In this document: positions 61,101 through 64,000 of the stretch, piece after piece
Position numbering within the stretch: the stretch's first letter is position 1
Layout: each line of letters starts with the position of its first letter
From: Megaleporinus macrocephalus
Lineage: Eukaryota > Chordata > Actinopteri > Characiformes > Anostomidae
Reading direction: 5' to 3'
Assembly (NCBI GenBank): GCA_021613375.1
Contig: CM038708.1
Coordinates: forward strand, 29,535,559-29,599,558
Length of the DNA stretch: 64,000 bases
The notes under the pieces: generated by a model
What the model was told of the DNA's origin: nothing
The model's input: the letters and a program-made list of their open reading frames with translations, nothing else
The model's database searches: none
Made by a program: the position numbers and the translations under genes

Positions 61101-63821
61101 CTGGTAGTGTACTAAAACGTTTGGCTGGTAGTGTACTAAAACGTTTGACTGGTAGTGTACTAAAACGTTTGGCGGGTAGTGTACTAAAACGTTTCACTGG
61201 TAGTGTACTAAAACGTTTGACTGGTAGTGATCTAAAACGTTTGACTGGTAATGATCTAAAACGTTTGACTGGTAATGATCTAAAATGTTTGACTGGTAGT
61301 GATCTAAAACGTTTGACTGGTAGTGATCTAAAACGTTTGACTGGTAGTGATCTAAAACGTTTGACTGGTAGTGTTCTAAAACGTTTAGCTGGTAGTGTAC
61401 TAAAACGTTTCACTGGTAGTGTATCTAAAACGTTTGACTGGTAGTGTTCTAAAACGTTTGGCTGGTAGTGTACTAAAACGTTTGACTGGTAGTGATCTAA
61501 AACGCTTAGCTGGTAGTGATCTAAAACGTTTGACTGGTAGTGATCTAAAACGTTTGACTGGTAGTGATCTAAAAGGTTTGGCTGGAAGTGTACTAAAACG
61601 TTTGGCTGGTAGTGATCTAAAACGGTTGACTGGTAGTGATCTAAAAGGTTTGACTGGTAGTGATCTAAAAGGTTTGACTGGTAGTGATCTAAAACGTTTG
61701 ACTGGTAGTGTACTAAAACGTTTGACTGGTAGTGATCTAAAACGTTTGGCTGGTAGTGATCTAAAACGTTTGACTGGTAGTGATCTAAAACGTTTGACTG
61801 GTAGTGATCTAAAATGTTTGACTGGTAGTGATCTAAAACATTTGACTGGTAGTGTACTAAAACGTTTGACTGGTAGTGATCTAAAACGTTTGACTGGTAG
61901 TGATCTAAAACATTTGACTGGTAGTGTACTAAAACGTTTGACTGGTAGTGATCTAAAACGTTTGACTGGTAGTGATCTAAAACGTTTGACTGGTAGTGTA
62001 CTAAAACGTTTGACTGGTAGTGTATCTAAAACGTTTGACTGGTAGTGAACTAAAACATTTGACTGGTAGTGTACTAAAACGTTTGACTGGTAGTGATCTA
62101 AAACGTTTGACTGGTAGTGATCTAAAACGTTTGTCTGGTATTGTATCTAAAACGTTTGGCTGGTAGTTTACTAAAACGTTTGACTGGTAGTGTATCTAAA
62201 ACGTTTGACTGGTAGTGATCTAAAACGTTTGACTGGTAGTGATCTAAAACGTTTGACTGGTAGTGTACTAAAACGTTTGACTGGTAGTGATCTAAAACGT
62301 TTGACTGGTAGTGATCTAAAACATTTGACTGGTAGTGTACTAAAACGTTTGACTGGTAGTGATCTAAAACGTTTGACTGGTAGTGTACTAAAACGTTTGA
62401 CTGGTAGTGTATCTAAAACGTTTGACTGGTAGTGAACTAAAACATTTGACTGGTAGTGTACTAAAACGTTTGACTGGTAGTGATCTAAAACGTTTGACTG
62501 GTAGTGATCTAAAACGTTTGGCTGGTAGTGTATCTAAAACGTTTGGCTGGTAGTGTACTAAAACGTTTGACTGGTAGTGTACTAAAACATTTGACTGGTA
62601 GTGTATCTAAAACGTTTGACTGATAGTGTACTAAAACGTTTGGCTGGTAGTGTATCTAAAACGTTTGACTGATAGTGTACTAAAACATTTGACTGGTAGT
62701 GTATCTAAAACGTTTGACTGGTAGTGTATCTAAAACGTTTGACTGATAGTGTACTAAAACGTTTGGCTGGTAGTGCATCTAAAACGTTTGACTGGTAGTG
62801 TACTAAAACGTTTGGCTGGTAGTGAATCTAAAACGTTTGGCTGGTAGTGTACTAAAACGTTTGACTGGTAGTGATCTAAAACGTTTGACTGGTAGTGTAT
62901 CTAAAACGTTTGGCTGGTAGTGTATCTAAAACGTTTGGCTGGTAGTGTATCTAAAACGTTTGGCTGGTAGTGTACTAAAACGTTTGACTGGTAGTGTATC
63001 TAAAACGTTTGACTGGTAGTGATCTAAAACGTTTGACTGGTAGTGATCTAAAACGTTTGACTGGTAGTGATCTAAAACGTTTGACTGGTAGTGTACTAAA
63101 ACGTTTAGCTTGTAGTAATCTAAAACGTTGGACTTGTAGTGATCTAAAACGTTGGACTTGTAGTATAGATATTTCCCCAAAATATTAGATTAGCAAATAA
63201 TATGTAATAGTACATTGAGTTGTACAGAAGTATGTTCTCTGTATTAAATTGTTTTCACTTGGAAAATCAACAAAACAGGTCATCTGACCAGGGACCTAAA
63301 CTTATCACTATAAAATCCAGGTTGTCAGGATGGTTGGTTCCAGTTTGGATCTCGCTGCTTTAAGATCTTCACAACCACAGCAAACTGGACTGACTCTGAG
63401 GTGCAGTTTTAAAAGCACTTGGCAGTGGAATTTAATGTTGATTGTAGGACTAAACAATAGAAAGTTCATTACAAGCCATTAACATATTATTCAATCCCTT
63501 CAGCAAAACTGTGTGTCTACTGGAGGACATCTTGCGTCTGTGCACAGCAGTGAAGAATACACTTTCATCCAGGCTTTAGTGCTGAATGCATCTATTTCAA
63601 ACACGTGGATCGGTGGAACAGATATTTCACAGGTTTGTAAGACGAGATATAATTTTAGTATGTTTTATAAAATCATTGCATTAACTGTTGATCATTCACA
63701 TTTCTTTTATAGGCGGGAGTGTGGGTGTGGACCGATGGGTCAGCGTTCAATTACAATAACTGGTCTATTGGGCAGCCTGATTATCTCGGCTCAGAGAACT
63801 GTATGGTGATGAGTTTTTCAG
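55185..63821 (+). CDS. C-type lectin gene 3, partial (runs off right edge)
   Basis: Coding exons seen are 55185-55209, 55341-55370, 57759-57797, 58099-58155, 63321-63400, 63504-63632 and 63713-63821: 469 nt (156 codons plus one base), phases consistent. The signal peptide is MHFFLLFSG plus LCTLPLTYG. Two short phase 1-1 stalk exons follow (APPDTTTALTSS; TPTHSVTGITYPTAPTSS), rich in Pro and Thr, suggesting O-glycosylation. The lectin domain begins GCQDGWFQFGSRCF and has GGHLASVHSS, WIGG and the loop GQPDY (QPD). N-glycosylation sequons NWT and NAS occur in the first two lectin exons. The intron between stalk and lectin domain contains the 4.8-kb minisatellite. The WND exon and tail exons should lie beyond 64000. 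It is probably a secreted galactose-type lectin with an extended stalk; sugar preference is inferred from QPD only. Confidence 0.8.
55371..57758 (+). other. Lectin gene 3 intron 3 (2.4 kb)
   Basis: AT-rich intron without a recognised gene or bounded transposon. An open frame at 55813-56061 has no domain. The Tc1-type insertion that genes 1 and 2 carry just after the signal exon is absent from the 131-bp intron 55210-55340. Confidence 0.55.
58372..63164. repeat. Giant 24-bp minisatellite, about 200 copies (4.8 kb), in lectin gene 3 intron
   Basis: Units share the core aaacgtttgactggtagt followed by gatct or gtact and aa. Frequent variants: gactgg/ggctgg/cactgg, and cgt to cat or tgt at the CpG. 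Most units are exactly 24 bp; a 25-bp form with gtatct occurs at about 59523, 59859, 61420 and 62022 and then often from 62140 to 63000. The last units (63105-63164) are more diverged (cgttggacttgt). Each unit contains the 8-bp palindrome AAACGTTT. Because 24 is divisible by three and two frames lack stops, both strands show open frames of several hundred codons between 25-bp units. Flanking splice sites of the lectin gene place the array inside one intron. Confidence 0.97.
63165..63320 (+). other. Unique intron end before lectin gene 3 CTLD
   Basis: About 155 bp of non-repetitive sequence separates the minisatellite from the acceptor at 63320 (tataaaatccag). The branch point and pyrimidine tract are poor but present. 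Confidence 0.5.
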
Positions 63822-64000
63822 GTATCATTTCATCAAAAACCCTCAAAACTTTCTTTCATTAAAATGTTTATTACATTTATGATAATGATTCCTTTCAGTT
63901 GATCTGCACTCATAAATAGAACTACTTTTGGTTCCTAAACAAGCATGGATTTGTGAGTTTAAGTAATATTCACACCATCTAAAAATGTTCTTAAACCAAT

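Noticed and set aside
58329..62045. Very long open frames (405, 528 and 208 codons on +, 368 and 524 on -) repeating KRLTGS-type octapeptides
   Set aside because: They are produced by a 24-bp tandem repeat that lacks stops in one frame of each strand. Every 25-bp unit breaks the frame, both strands are equally open, and flanking lectin splice sites put the array in an intron.
58372..63164. CRISPR-like array of short regular repeats
   Set aside because: There are no unique spacers between units, the repeats are directly contiguous, and the setting is a vertebrate-type genome.
63513..63809. Single-exon reading of the lectin sequence
   Set aside because: The frame crosses an intron (63633-63712); spliced exons 63504-63632 and 63713-63821 give the conserved lectin motifs.

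Overview
This is nuclear DNA of a bony fish, very probably a teleost. It is AT-rich and intron-rich, with GT-AG splicing throughout. It is crowded with teleost-type transposons: Tc1/mariner relics, hAT-like MITEs, an RTE/Rex3-like LINE, and L1- and CR1/L2-like reverse-transcriptase scraps. I see no bacterial or viral gene organisation. All recognised host genes lie on the + strand.

Layout. (1) 1-540 is a 29-bp minisatellite running off the left edge. (2) 867-9256 holds the last eight exons I can recognise of an RGS12 orthologue: tandem Raf-like Ras-binding domains, a GoLoco motif, and a last exon ending in the PDZ-ligand residues ATFV. The PDZ, PTB and RGS parts lie upstream, outside the window. 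(3) 9257-17100 is intergenic DNA with several repeat families and one about 3 kb RTE-type LINE (13740-16682) ending in GATG repeats. (4) 17100-29500 is C-type lectin gene 1. (5) 29500-37600 is intergenic, with LINE relics and simple repeats. (6) 37600-48385 is lectin gene 2. (7) 48386-53900 contains MITEs and one fossil lectin terminal exon (52848-52925), the only piece I found of a lost lectin copy. (8) 53900 to the right edge is lectin gene 3. It is cut off by the window before its last exons, and one of its introns holds a roughly 4.8 kb, 200-copy, 24-bp minisatellite (58372-63164).

The three lectins form a head-to-tail tandem array with matching exon phases. Each has a 5' leader exon, a short signal-peptide exon, a 30-nt exon, an optional Pro/Thr stalk exon and a C-type lectin domain split over four exons. 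In genes 1 and 2 these are followed by a 15- or 18-nt microexon and two exons for a C-terminal tail outside the lectin fold. Their ligand loops differ: EPS in gene 1, QPD in genes 2 and 3. Genes 1 and 2 share transposon insertions at equivalent intronic places, so they split from each other after those insertions. Gene 3 lacks the one insertion that can be tested inside the window, so it probably branched earlier.

The most unusual structure is the 24-bp array. It has a CpG-containing palindrome in each unit, higher-order block repeats and a rarer 25-bp slipped variant concentrated at its right end. I read its very long open frames, on both strands, as a by-product of a unit length divisible by three. 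All calls come from reading the sequence; no database search or alignment program was run.
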